A stretch of 64,000 nt of DNA from Komagataeibacter intermedius TF2 (lineage in GTDB: Bacteria; Pseudomonadota; Alphaproteobacteria; Acetobacterales; Acetobacteraceae): contig NZ_BANF01000010.1 of the NCBI RefSeq assembly GCF_000964425.1, positions 1-64,000 of the forward strand. The letters are read 5' to 3'. Below are positions 1 through 7,346 of this stretch, in pieces; the first letter of the stretch is position 1; each line of letters opens with the position of its first letter. The translations under genes and the position numbers were made by a program. Under the pieces are notes generated by a model. That model was not told where the DNA came from. It did no database searches and saw only the letters and a list, made by a program, of their open reading frames with translations.

Positions 1-194
1 CCCGAAAACAAAAAACCACAGAAAACCAACAATCCAGGGAATTATATGAATTGAGAAAAACATGACGGGCGGACAGAATCCGTTTGCCCCTCCCCCGTCA
101 GCATAAATCCTATCCATTTTAAGATGGACGCATCGGGACAGATTCTGAGACATACCCCTGAATTATTACACCATATTGCTGCAAGCAGGTTCCC

Positions 195-644
195 ATGCCG
201 AATCCTTCGACCAAACCCTCCCTTCTTCATGAAGTGAACGATCATGTGGCCGTGCGCATGACGATCATATTCGGAAGCATCTGGTGCGTTTATGCCTTTC
301 TGGTCTTTTCCCTTATCCCGCTGGCCGCACCCGGGTGGCAGAATACGCTGCTTTACATAAGCAACTGTATCCAGCTGGTTGCCCTCCCTGCCCTTATGGT
401 GGGCAATGCGGTACTCAGCCGGGGGACCGACCGGCGCGCGGCGGAAGATCACGCAGCCCTGTTGGAAATATTGAATGATGTCAGATCTGAAGTCGCGGAA
501 CTGAAAACAGTGACAGATGATCTGGCCCGCAAAACGAACGAAGCGGCCAGCCGCACACCTTCGGAAGTCGTATCGTTTTCCGATGAAGCTGTTATAAATG
601 TAACGGAAAACGGTGCCCATGCAGCGCCTGCAGCCAAGACATAA
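195..644 (+). CDS. Conserved two-TM membrane protein of unknown function
   Basis: 149 aa. The sequence shows a short polar N-terminus, two hydrophobic segments (about residues 23-45 and 51-70), then a charged helix (about 75-115) and a low-complexity Ala-rich tail. The layout 'WCVYAF ... QLVALPALMVG' followed by a charged helix resembles small bacterial inner-membrane proteins with two helices and a cytoplasmic coil, including low-affinity iron permease-like proteins, but I recognise no named family securely. An AGG lies just ahead of the ATG. It is followed 28 bases later by hpxZ on the same strand and may share its transcript. Function unknown. Confidence 0.6.
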   Translation: MPNPSTKPSLLHEVNDHVAVRMTIIFGSIWCVYAFLVFSLIPLAAPGWQNTLLYISNCIQLVALPALMVGNAVLSRGTDRRAAEDHAALLEILNDVRSEVAELKTVTDDLARKTNEAASRTPSEVVSFSDEAVINVTENGAHAAPAAKT

Positions 645-672
645 CGTCACCATCACATTTTATGGAAACATC

Positions 673-1062
673 ATGTCCCCTGTCCTGAACCGTCCTGAAA
701 TCGTCGCGGAACTGACCGCCATGTCCGATCGCTATGAAAAGGCGCTGGGTGAAAATAACCTTCAGGAACTTGATGCGCTCTTTTACCACGGGCCGGAAAC
801 CGTGCGGTATGGGGTTGGCGAAACGCTGTACGGGTTTGATGAAATCGCCGCGTTCCGCCGCAACCGGACAGGAGGGTCCCCCCCGCGCGATGTGCTGCGG
901 CGCCATATTACCGCCATCGGTACGGATGCCGGCACGGTTGACCTGGAATTCCGTCGCCATGGCGGCGAACGGATCGGACGGCAGAGCCAGACATGGATCC
1001 GCACCCCCGATGGATGGAAGGTCATTGCCGCGCATGTCTCCCTTATGGCGGATATATCCTGA
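673..1062 (+). CDS. hpxZ: HpxZ/AtzH-like protein (DUF3225, SnoaL-like fold)
   Basis: 129 aa. The family is small, single-domain and NTF2/SnoaL-like. HpxZ is encoded with oxalurate/oxamate catabolism genes, and its relative AtzH is a 1,3-dicarboxyurea amidohydrolase. Family signatures visible here are 'DRYEKAL', 'LDALF', 'ETVRYGVGETLYG', 'RQSQTWIR' and a C-terminal 'AAHVSLM'. I chose the ATG at 673 because it gives the usual family length; an upstream in-frame ATG at 613 would add 20 residues overlapping the previous gene. Its expected partners hpxX, hpxY and hpxW lie about 46-49 kb away in the purine cluster of this window, so the usual hpxWXYZ set is split. Substrate inferred only. Confidence 0.85.
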   Translation: MSPVLNRPEIVAELTAMSDRYEKALGENNLQELDALFYHGPETVRYGVGETLYGFDEIAAFRRNRTGGSPPRDVLRRHITAIGTDAGTVDLEFRRHGGERIGRQSQTWIRTPDGWKVIAAHVSLMADIS

Positions 1063-1063
1063 A

Positions 1064-1891
1064 TTACCTGATCCCGTCGGAGCTGTCGGTGTCCTGCAGA
1101 TGCGCCAGGACATCGACAAATCCGGTCGCGAAGGAGGCAGGTCCACCTGCGCTCCGGGCCGCGATTTCCGCTGCACGCGCATATAATGCGTGAATGGCGG
1201 CCACAGCGACCAGCCTGTCCGGTTCCTCCGGGGTCACAGCAAGGGCCGCTGCCACCAGCCCCCCCAAGGCGCATCCCGCCCCTGTCACGACCGTCAGCAG
1301 CCGGTGGCCGCCGGGCACGACAAGATGACGTCCATCAGGGCCGAGTATATGGTCCTCCGGCCCGCTGATCGCCACGATCACCTGTTTATTACGGGCCAGA
1401 TCCTGCCCCATTGGCACCGCCTGCGCGATGGATGCCGTGGTTTCCACCCCCCGCGCCGTCGCCGCACCACCGGCCAGGGCCATGACCTCGCTGGCATTCC
1501 CCCGTATGACGGCTGGTCCCTGTCGCGCCAGGTCACGGATAATTGCGTCATATTCCCCGATACCCGCCCCCATGGCCACGGGGTCGAGCACCCATGGCAC
1601 CCCTGCGGCATTCGCAGCCCGCACGGCGTCCAGCATATCCTGCGCGGTGCAGTTGATCAGCCCCGCAGCATTGACCCATATTGCCCCTGCCTGCCCCCCG
1701 AAACCGGCCGGCCAGCCCGGCGCTGCGCCAATCGCGGGCGCCGCCCCCGCCGCCAGCAGTACATTGGCGCTGAGGGCCGCCGCAACATAGTTGGTCAACC
1801 CGTACACAAACGGCGCCTGCTGCCTGACCTGCCGCAGGACGGCGCGGCAGGCAGGATGATCGTAATTCATGGATATGGCTGCTGCGTGCAT
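1064..1891 (-). CDS. thiM: Hydroxyethylthiazole kinase ThiM
   Basis: 275 aa, the normal family length. It phosphorylates 4-methyl-5-(2-hydroxyethyl)thiazole for thiamine salvage. Family features are 'PFVYGLTNYVAAALSANVLLAAG' near the N-terminus (thiazole site), 'VLDPVAMGAG', 'VIRGNASE' and 'VVTGAGCALGG' near residue 205, where the Cys lies in the ATP-binding loop. The ATG at 1891 follows GGAAAGGAGCGCAACCTC, a strong Shine-Dalgarno; the frame is open further upstream but that part looks non-coding. No thiD or thiE is adjacent. It ends one base after hpxZ, tail to tail. I searched the leader for a TPP riboswitch core and found none. Confidence 0.93.
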   Translation of the reverse strand: MHAAAISMNYDHPACRAVLRQVRQQAPFVYGLTNYVAAALSANVLLAAGAAPAIGAAPGWPAGFGGQAGAIWVNAAGLINCTAQDMLDAVRAANAAGVPWVLDPVAMGAGIGEYDAIIRDLARQGPAVIRGNASEVMALAGGAATARGVETTASIAQAVPMGQDLARNKQVIVAISGPEDHILGPDGRHLVVPGGHRLLTVVTGAGCALGGLVAAALAVTPEEPDRLVAVAAIHALYARAAEIAARSAGGPASFATGFVDVLAHLQDTDSSDGIR

Positions 1892-2064
1892 GAGGTTGCG
1901 CTCCTTTCCCACGCGTCCAGCCCATGGGGGCCCGACACGGACAGGGGTTGCCTTTTGGTGGTAATCGACTGAAAAACAAAGAGCGCAGCCGGTCAATCGT
2001 ACCGGTAGCCCTCTTGATCTCATATATGTTTTTACCAGCCGACATATCGTAGCAGGAACATACC

Positions 2065-2562
2065 GTGCGACCAGCTTTCCTCTCTGCCCCTGTCATTCTT
2101 GCCGCAGGACTACTGGCCTCCTCTTCCGCATGGGCTGCGGACGCACTGGGACAGCCAACGGCCAGGTTATGTTTCACCCTGCGCGACGCAGCCCTTGCCG
2201 GCGGGTATTCCTGGGGCAAGGGACGCCTGTATTTTGGCGAACACTCCTATCCGGTCAAGATTACTGGCGGTGGAGCAATCGGGATTGGGTACAGCAAGCT
2301 CAGGGGCGAAGGGACGGTCTATAATCTTGCCCGCCTGTCCGATATCAATGGCACGTACTGGTCCGTCCGGGCGGAAGGCACCATGGGCCGTGGGCGCAAT
2401 GTCGCGGTGCTGGATAACAACCATGGCGTGGACATAAAGACGACCATGCATACCAGTGGCGCACATCTGGCCGCCGCCGTCATGCGGCTGACCCTGCGCG
2501 TGGACCCGGGCCGGGAGCGGGCCGATACCCTGCCGGCCCGCTGCACCTTTCCCCTGCGCTGA
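2065..2562 (+). CDS. Secreted protein of unknown function
   Basis: 165 aa from a GTG start with AGGA about 8 bases upstream. Residues 1-24 form a signal peptide (hydrophobic core, then Ala-Trp-Ala | Ala-Asp as likely cleavage site). The mature part is rich in Gly and beta-type residues: 'GGYSWGKGRLYFGEHSYPVK', 'GIGYSKLRGEGTVYNL', then an Asn/Gly-rich stretch. This pattern resembles small exported alphaproteobacterial proteins that repeat a 'GxGKGxL..' strand, but no named domain is secure. One Cys early in the mature part and one near the C-terminus could form a disulphide. Divergent from thiM. Probably periplasmic or outer-membrane-associated (inference). Confidence 0.7.
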   Translation: MRPAFLSAPVILAAGLLASSSAWAADALGQPTARLCFTLRDAALAGGYSWGKGRLYFGEHSYPVKITGGGAIGIGYSKLRGEGTVYNLARLSDINGTYWSVRAEGTMGRGRNVAVLDNNHGVDIKTTMHTSGAHLAAAVMRLTLRVDPGRERADTLPARCTFPLR

Positions 2563-2579
2563 AGACCGGACCGTTTTTT

Positions 2580-4280
2580 CTAGATCGTGCTGATCACGAT
2601 CTCGACAAGGTTGGGACGGCCAGATGCCATTGCGGCCTCGATCGCCGGGGCAATATCCGTCGCACGGGTAATAAGGCAGGCGTCCAGGCCATAGGACGTG
2701 GCCATGGCCTGATAATCGATCGGTGGATTACACAGGTCCATCGCCAGAAAATTCCCTTCCTGCGCGGAAATGTAGTGCGTCTGTCCGCGCATGAAGCCCT
2801 TCAACACGTTATATTCACGATTGTTCATCACCACGAAGGTCACCGGCAGGCTTTCATGCGCCGCCGTCCACAGGGCCTGCGGGGAATACAGTGCCGCACC
2901 ATCCCCAACCAGGCAGACCACCGGCTCCCGCCCCAGCCCGAGCGAGGCCCCGACCGCGGCCGGCATCCCCCACCCCAGCGCACCACCGCGCAGGAAGGAA
3001 TATTGCGCAGCCCAGTCGCTATCAAGGAACATGCGCGTATAGGAGGATGTCGCAATCGCTTCATCCACAATGGCAATCCGGGGACCAATGGCACGCACGA
3101 CCTCATGCGCGGCGACACAGGGTGCTATGACCGGGTCATCGCGGTGACGGGCCACAAGGCCCTCCGCCTCGGCACGCCTGCTGGCGCGGGCGGCGATAAT
3201 ACGATGGCGGGCTGCCGTGAATTCGGCCCGGCGGGGCTGCGTCGCCTGCTGCAGCAGGGGTAGCAGCACATCCAGTGACGCACGGATATTCCCCACCAGC
3301 GAAAGCGGGGTCTGGAATGTACGCCCCAGATCACGCACATCGGCCGATACCTGATAAACCGCGCAGCCCGGCGGCACGGGCGAGCCTTCGGAATACAGGA
3401 TGGTAATCAGCGATTTGCCACCCAGCGCGAAGATCGCGTCATAATCCGCAAGCCTGTGGGCGATGTCGGTCGCACGCGTGGGCATGTTTCCCGCCCATAA
3501 TGGGCAGGACGTCGCAAACGGAATACGCGATGGCCAGGACGCGCCATAAACCGGCGCACCAAGAATTTCGGCCACTGCCGCGACCTGTGCCGCCGCATCC
3601 GCGCCGTGGACCTCATCCCCCGCGATGATCGCCAGCCGCCCCGGCGTAATCCCCGCCAGCGCACGCGCCAGATCCGGCAGGCCGCCAGCTATGGAGTCGC
3701 GATTGATGACGGATGGGGAGCCAACATCCACATCACTGGTTTCCTCCATCACGTCCATGGGCAGCGACAGGAAGACCGGCCCGGACGGAGCGGCCATCGA
3801 ATCATTGAAGGCCCGCCGCACCAGCACAGGCAACTGGTCCGCATGCAGGACTTCCTGCGCCCATTTGACGGCAGGGGTCGCGATACTGACCAGATCCCCG
3901 AACAGCAGCGGGTCGGAAATCGTATGCCGCGAGTCCTGCTGTCCCGCCGTCACCACAAGCGGCGTCTGTGACACGCTAGCGTTCAGCAGATTGCCCATGC
4001 CATGCCCCAGCCCCCCTGCGGTGTGCAGGTTGAGGAAACCGGGACGACCCGCGGCCTGTGCATAACCATCGGCCATGGCCACTACGCTCGCTTCCTGCAG
4101 CGCGAGGATATATTTCAGGTCCGGACGGCCCTGAAGCGCATCGATCAGGGGCAGTTCCGTCGTGCCGGGATTGCCAAAAATGTAGCTAACCCCTTCACTT
4201 TCCAGAATTTCCAGCAGGATATCGGCACCCCGCCGCCCCCCTGTCCGCCGTGCTGCGACCTCAAGCGGTGTAATAGCCAT
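2580..4280 (-). CDS. Benzoylformate-decarboxylase-like thiamine diphosphate enzyme
   Basis: 566 aa with the three-domain layout of ThDP decarboxylases. The Pyr domain has 'IFGNPGTTELPL' and the cofactor Glu in 'LALQEASVVAMADGYAQ'. 'LNLHTAGGLGHGMG' keeps the His equivalent to His70 of Pseudomonas putida benzoylformate decarboxylase. The PP domain has 'GDGAALYSPQALW ... MNN', the Mg-ThDP motif. The serine equivalent to Ser26 is Thr, and the position of His281 reads 'TSCPLW', so that His is missing. The overall fold is benzoylformate-decarboxylase-like, but the substrate is uncertain; another 2-oxo acid decarboxylase or a carboligase is possible. The ATG at 4280 follows AGGGG; the longer reading to 4406 only translates the upstream operator. 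A Fur-box promoter lies 98 bases upstream, so expression is probably iron-responsive. Confidence 0.75.
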   Translation of the reverse strand: MAITPLEVAARRTGGRRGADILLEILESEGVSYIFGNPGTTELPLIDALQGRPDLKYILALQEASVVAMADGYAQAAGRPGFLNLHTAGGLGHGMGNLLNASVSQTPLVVTAGQQDSRHTISDPLLFGDLVSIATPAVKWAQEVLHADQLPVLVRRAFNDSMAAPSGPVFLSLPMDVMEETSDVDVGSPSVINRDSIAGGLPDLARALAGITPGRLAIIAGDEVHGADAAAQVAAVAEILGAPVYGASWPSRIPFATSCPLWAGNMPTRATDIAHRLADYDAIFALGGKSLITILYSEGSPVPPGCAVYQVSADVRDLGRTFQTPLSLVGNIRASLDVLLPLLQQATQPRRAEFTAARHRIIAARASRRAEAEGLVARHRDDPVIAPCVAAHEVVRAIGPRIAIVDEAIATSSYTRMFLDSDWAAQYSFLRGGALGWGMPAAVGASLGLGREPVVCLVGDGAALYSPQALWTAAHESLPVTFVVMNNREYNVLKGFMRGQTHYISAQEGNFLAMDLCNPPIDYQAMATSYGLDACLITRATDIAPAIEAAMASGRPNLVEIVISTI

Positions 4281-4377
4281 GCTGTCCCCTGCGTATGCAT
4301 TGACGGTGCGGCTATCGCACCACGTTTCTGGGACCGGGTCCACCATCGGGATAATCAGGGCAGATGCCATTTTTATC

Positions 4378-4406
4378 TTGATAATGATAATTATTATCAT
4401 TATCAA
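4378..4406. promoter_or_regulatory. Fur box with overlapping divergent promoters
   Basis: A perfect inverted repeat with 14-base arms (TTGATAATGATAAT at 4378-4391 and its complement at 4393-4406) around a single T. It contains the classical GATAATGAT units of the Fur consensus. The same 29 bases give TTGATA-17 bp-TATCAA on the + strand (-35 at 4378-4383, -10 at 4401-4406). By symmetry they give an identical promoter on the minus strand. A bound repressor would cover both -35/-10 pairs. The minus promoter would make a leader of about 90 nt for the ThDP enzyme gene; the + promoter would start near 4414. Confidence 0.82.
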
Positions 4407-4413
4407 TTTCCTT

Positions 4414-4510
4414 ACCCGTGGGTCGCCCGACAGATTCCCGATCGTCGATTTCCCAACTTGTCCACGGAACCTTACGGCATCACCCGGTTCCCGGATGATG
4501 CCGTTTTTTT
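4414..4510 (+). ncRNA. Candidate Fur-regulated small RNA
   Basis: Predicted from signals only. The + strand promoter inside the Fur box should start near A4414, and an intrinsic terminator ends at 4510, giving an RNA of about 97 nt with no credible reading frame. CCGTGG (4416-4421) can pair with CCACGG (4462-4467). This encloses pyrimidine-rich stretches (ATTCCCG, ATTTCCCAAC) that could pair with purine-rich ribosome-binding sites. Promoter repression by Fur, small size and a strong terminator are the architecture of RyhB/PrrF/NrrF-type iron-sparing RNAs. No sequence similarity to those is claimed. Confidence 0.6.
4474..4510 (+). terminator. Rho-independent terminator of the candidate small RNA
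   Basis: ACGGCATCA (4474-4482) pairs perfectly with TGATGCCGT (4496-4504). The stem extends inward past one mismatch through CCGG/CCGG to a TTC triloop, and seven T follow (4504-4510). No + strand gene ends upstream of it, so it must terminate a transcript starting in the 4.4 kb intergenic region. Confidence 0.85.
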
Positions 4511-4640
4511 ATCCGGCCTTTTCAGCCCGCAGGCATTTGGACCGGAAGGAAGGATATTTTTTCATGCCGGAGCGGGGATAATCGTACTCTTTCAATTGAC
4601 CCACGTTCCGGACGTGAAGATGATGCGGTAACACGCAGTC

Positions 4641-5108
4641 ATGAAAGTGAGCCCCTTGTCCGCTGACAGTCCCGCTACCCTGTCTGCCCTGCCATCCGAC
4701 GGGAATAACGCGGAGAATGCGCCCCTGTCGCCCGTAATCGATGCGCTGCATCGCGGCGGCCTGATTACCGCGCACCACATGGCGGCAGCCCGGTTCTGGG
4801 CCACGGATTACCGGATTGGCGTCATGGGACAGGAAGACCCGGATCTGGACAAGACATCCCTCGGCCTGTCCATGCGGCCGCTGAACGGGCGGATGGGGTC
4901 AATCAACCGTTACAGATATATTCATGACATCATTGGCCACCGCTACGAGCGGATTCTGGTCGCCACCATGATCAACAACCAGCCGATGCATGAAATCGCC
5001 TACCATGCCCGGTATGATCCCCGGCATATGGGCAGTGTGCTGGCGCTGCTGCTGGATTTCCTGACCCGGCATTATGACGCCATGCCCGGGCACCTGTGGC
5101 GCGGCTGA
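4641..5108 (+). CDS. Conserved protein of unknown function, DUF6456-like
   Basis: 155 aa, no signal peptide or membrane segment. After a variable N-terminus of about 35 residues comes 'GLITAHHMAAARFWATDYR', a basic middle with 'RYRYIHDIIGHRYERILVA', and an end 'LALLLDFLTRHYDA'. This order (xxITxxxxxAAxRF..., arginine-rich helix, ..LxLxLDxLxxHY) resembles the alphaproteobacterial DUF6456 domain, often found in DNA-associated regulators; I hold this tentatively. The ATG has only a weak ribosome-binding site. It lies downstream of the small-RNA terminator, so it probably has its own promoter or depends on read-through. Confidence 0.55.
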   Translation: MKVSPLSADSPATLSALPSDGNNAENAPLSPVIDALHRGGLITAHHMAAARFWATDYRIGVMGQEDPDLDKTSLGLSMRPLNGRMGSINRYRYIHDIIGHRYERILVATMINNQPMHEIAYHARYDPRHMGSVLALLLDFLTRHYDAMPGHLWRG

Positions 5109-5119
5109 TCCCGGATATG

Positions 5120-5152
5120 AAAAAGGGCGCCCCGCCAATGACGGGACGCCCC
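5120..5152 (-). terminator. Intrinsic terminator of glk
   Basis: Read on the minus strand, CGTCCCG/CGGGGCG-type arms form a GC-rich hairpin (5125-5129 with 5147-5151, and 5131-5134 with 5142-5145), followed by TTTTT at 5124-5120. It lies 11 bases past the glk stop and could also slow transcription arriving from the + strand gene ending at 5108. Confidence 0.8.
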
Positions 5153-5163
5153 TTCAGGCCGTA

Positions 5164-6132
5164 TCAGCGATAGGCTTCGGCAAAGGCTGCCGCCGCACCC
5201 AGCAGCCCGGGCTGGGGATAGGTAATCAGCTTGACCGGCATTTCCGACATCATGCCTTCAAACCGGCCCTTGGCCACGAAACGTTCGGCAAAACCGGAAC
5301 GGGGCAGGTGTTCGGCCAGACGCAGCCCAAGGCCACCGGCGATCACGACCGCGCTGCCCCCCTGCGCCAGGGCCAGGTCACCCGCGACCGTGCCAAGGCT
5401 GAGGCAGAAACGTTCCAGCGCCGCGGCAGCCACCGGGTCGGACCCTTCCAGCGCCATGGTCCACAGCGCCTTGTCATCACGCGCCTTGACCGACAGTTCC
5501 CCCATTTCGGCAATCGCCTCGTACAGGTTCAGCAGCCCCGGCCCCGACACCACGCGCTCGACCGATACACGCCGGTAGCGACGGCGCAGCACGCTCAGGA
5601 TCCGGTCTTCAAGCTGATCCAGCGGGGAAAAGTCGATATGGCCGCCTTCGGTCTCGCACACGAAATAACCATTCTTGCGGCGTACGATATAGGCGGATCC
5701 CAGACCGGTGCCCGGCCCTACAACGGTAATCACACCCTGTTCAGGCAGGGGCAGCTCGGGGCCGCAGATATGCTGCAGGCTGTCTTCGCCCACCTGCGCC
5801 ACGGCATGGGCCACGGCGCCGAAATCATTCACCAGGATCAGTTCGTCCACACCCAGCTTGACCGGCAGCCACGCGGGCTGGATGACCCATGGGTTATTGG
5901 TCAGCTTGAGGATGTCGCCCTTGATCGGGCAGGCCACGGCAATGCCTGCGGCCCTGGGCAGGGGACGGTCAACCACGCGGGCAAAGGCTTCCCATGCCAG
6001 CTGCAGGCTGGCGTGATCGGCACATTTCAGGGTCGTGGCGTCCCCCAGCGTGACAACCCGCCCCTGATCAACCTGGGCAATGGCAAAGCGCGCATGCGTG
6101 CCGCCAATATCAACTGCTACGATCTCTTTCAT
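5164..6132 (-). CDS. glk: Glucokinase
   Basis: 322 aa, normal for the bacterial GlcK/Glk family (ROK-unrelated, hexokinase fold). It phosphorylates glucose with ATP in the cytoplasm. Visible motifs are 'VAVDIGGTHARFAIA' (phosphate 1), 'LILVNDFGAVAHAV' with the catalytic Asp, 'VVGPGTGLGSAYI' (adenosine/phosphate 2), 'ETEGGHIDFSP' and 'VVIAGGLGLRL'. The start at 6132 gives the canonical N-terminus. Downstream is a clear terminator; upstream is a 260-base AT-richer gap with no gene, so the unit is monocistronic. In acetic acid bacteria most glucose is oxidised in the periplasm, so this serves the intracellular share feeding the pentose phosphate route. Confidence 0.95.
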   Translation of the reverse strand: MKEIVAVDIGGTHARFAIAQVDQGRVVTLGDATTLKCADHASLQLAWEAFARVVDRPLPRAAGIAVACPIKGDILKLTNNPWVIQPAWLPVKLGVDELILVNDFGAVAHAVAQVGEDSLQHICGPELPLPEQGVITVVGPGTGLGSAYIVRRKNGYFVCETEGGHIDFSPLDQLEDRILSVLRRRYRRVSVERVVSGPGLLNLYEAIAEMGELSVKARDDKALWTMALEGSDPVAAAALERFCLSLGTVAGDLALAQGGSAVVIAGGLGLRLAEHLPRSGFAERFVAKGRFEGMMSEMPVKLITYPQPGLLGAAAAFAEAYR

Positions 6133-6392
6133 GTCCGGTCACGCTCCGTGGCCATACGGCAGCTCCTTGCCCCGCTATTACAATAAAAACAGTCTGCGAT
6201 TGTGCCCTTTCCCATGCATTTTATGCAACAGAACAGGCAATTCAGGCGCCGCAGACATACCGATTAACACATCTGACCAGAAAACAAGACCAGCTATCGC
6301 GCAATTTCATTGATAAATGTCACGAAATGGCCACAATCGTTCCGATCAACATTAAAACATATTATACGGCCCCTGCCCCCACCGCAGGCAGT

Positions 6393-7190
6393 TCAGTCCA
6401 TCTGGTCGGCCTTGATGGCCGACAGGATTCGCCGCTTGAGTGGCCACGGCACCAGCGTATCCACCAGCCGCAGCACTGAAAACACGAACGGAAAGACCAG
6501 GTGCGGCCGGTTGCGGTCCACGGCACGGGCGATCCTGCGCGCGGCGGAAGGTGCGCTCTGCAGGAAGGGCTTGGCCCCCACCACGCGGCGGCTCATGGGG
6601 GTATCCACAAACCCGGGCGAAACCAGCGTCACCCCGATCCCCAGCGGGGCCAGCGCCATCTGCTGCGCCTCGGCAAAGCGTTTCAGCCCCGCCTTGGACC
6701 CGGAATAGGCCGCGGCGAATGGCAGGGCATGAAAGGCGGCAACGGAACTGATCATCACGATATGTCCCCGCCCGCGCGGAGCCATGCGCTCGGCCGCGGC
6801 GGCCGCCATGGCCGATGGCGTGGCATAATTGACCATCCCCAGGCGCAGCACGTCCTCCGCGCGTTCCACCACGTCGTCCCCGCGCCGCATGTCCCCAAGT
6901 CCCGCGGCAAGGATGGCGATATCCACCGGATGGCTGTCATCATCCTCACGCAGGGCTGCAATCGCCGCCGCCCCATCAGACAGGTCCAGCACGCGCGTAT
7001 GCACGCTGACGCCGTAACTGCGGGCGCGTACGGCCACATTTTCCAGCCGTTCGGCATTGCGCCCCCACAGCACCAGCGGCCGACCACGGGCCGCATACAG
7101 CCACGCCAGTTCCGCCCCGATCCCGCTGGATGCCCCCGTAATCAGCACATATGCCCCTTCATCCATGCGTGAACCGGACCGAACCGTCAT
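6393..7190 (-). CDS. Short-chain dehydrogenase/reductase (SDR family)
   Basis: 265 aa classical SDR. 'YVLITGASSGIGAELA' is the TGxxxGxG cofactor loop, 'LDLS' the adenine-contacting acid, and 'ISSVAAFHALPFAAAYSGSKAGLKRF' supplies the Ser, Tyr and Lys of the catalytic set. The Arg after the early strand ('WGRNAERL') suggests NADP(H) preference. The C-terminus is hydrophobic and basic ('FVFSVLRLVDTLVPWPLKRR'), as in membrane-associated SDRs of lipid metabolism, but the substrate is not predictable. The ATG at 7190 follows AAGGAAG at proper spacing. Confidence 0.85.
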   Translation of the reverse strand: MTVRSGSRMDEGAYVLITGASSGIGAELAWLYAARGRPLVLWGRNAERLENVAVRARSYGVSVHTRVLDLSDGAAAIAALREDDDSHPVDIAILAAGLGDMRRGDDVVERAEDVLRLGMVNYATPSAMAAAAAERMAPRGRGHIVMISSVAAFHALPFAAAYSGSKAGLKRFAEAQQMALAPLGIGVTLVSPGFVDTPMSRRVVGAKPFLQSAPSAARRIARAVDRNRPHLVFPFVFSVLRLVDTLVPWPLKRRILSAIKADQMD

Positions 7191-7346
7191 TGTCTATCTT
7201 CCTTTTAAGGGTCCTTCTGTGCCATCAGCACAGCAACAGGACGGACCACCGAATCATTTCTTTTAACCCATGCCTGCATAGCCTGCCCCGTTCCGTGACG
7301 GAATGAAGGTCGATGCGGGTAATGTTCAGGATGCAACGAACCGGTC

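Noticed and set aside
1892-2064. TPP riboswitch ahead of thiM
   Set aside because: The conserved CUGAGA and GAUAAUGCCAGCG-type segments were looked for and are absent.
4281-4406. N-terminal extension of the ThDP enzyme reading into a poly-isoleucine stretch
   Set aside because: The Ile run is a translation of the Fur palindrome; the family sequence begins after the ATG at 4280, which has its own AGGGG site.
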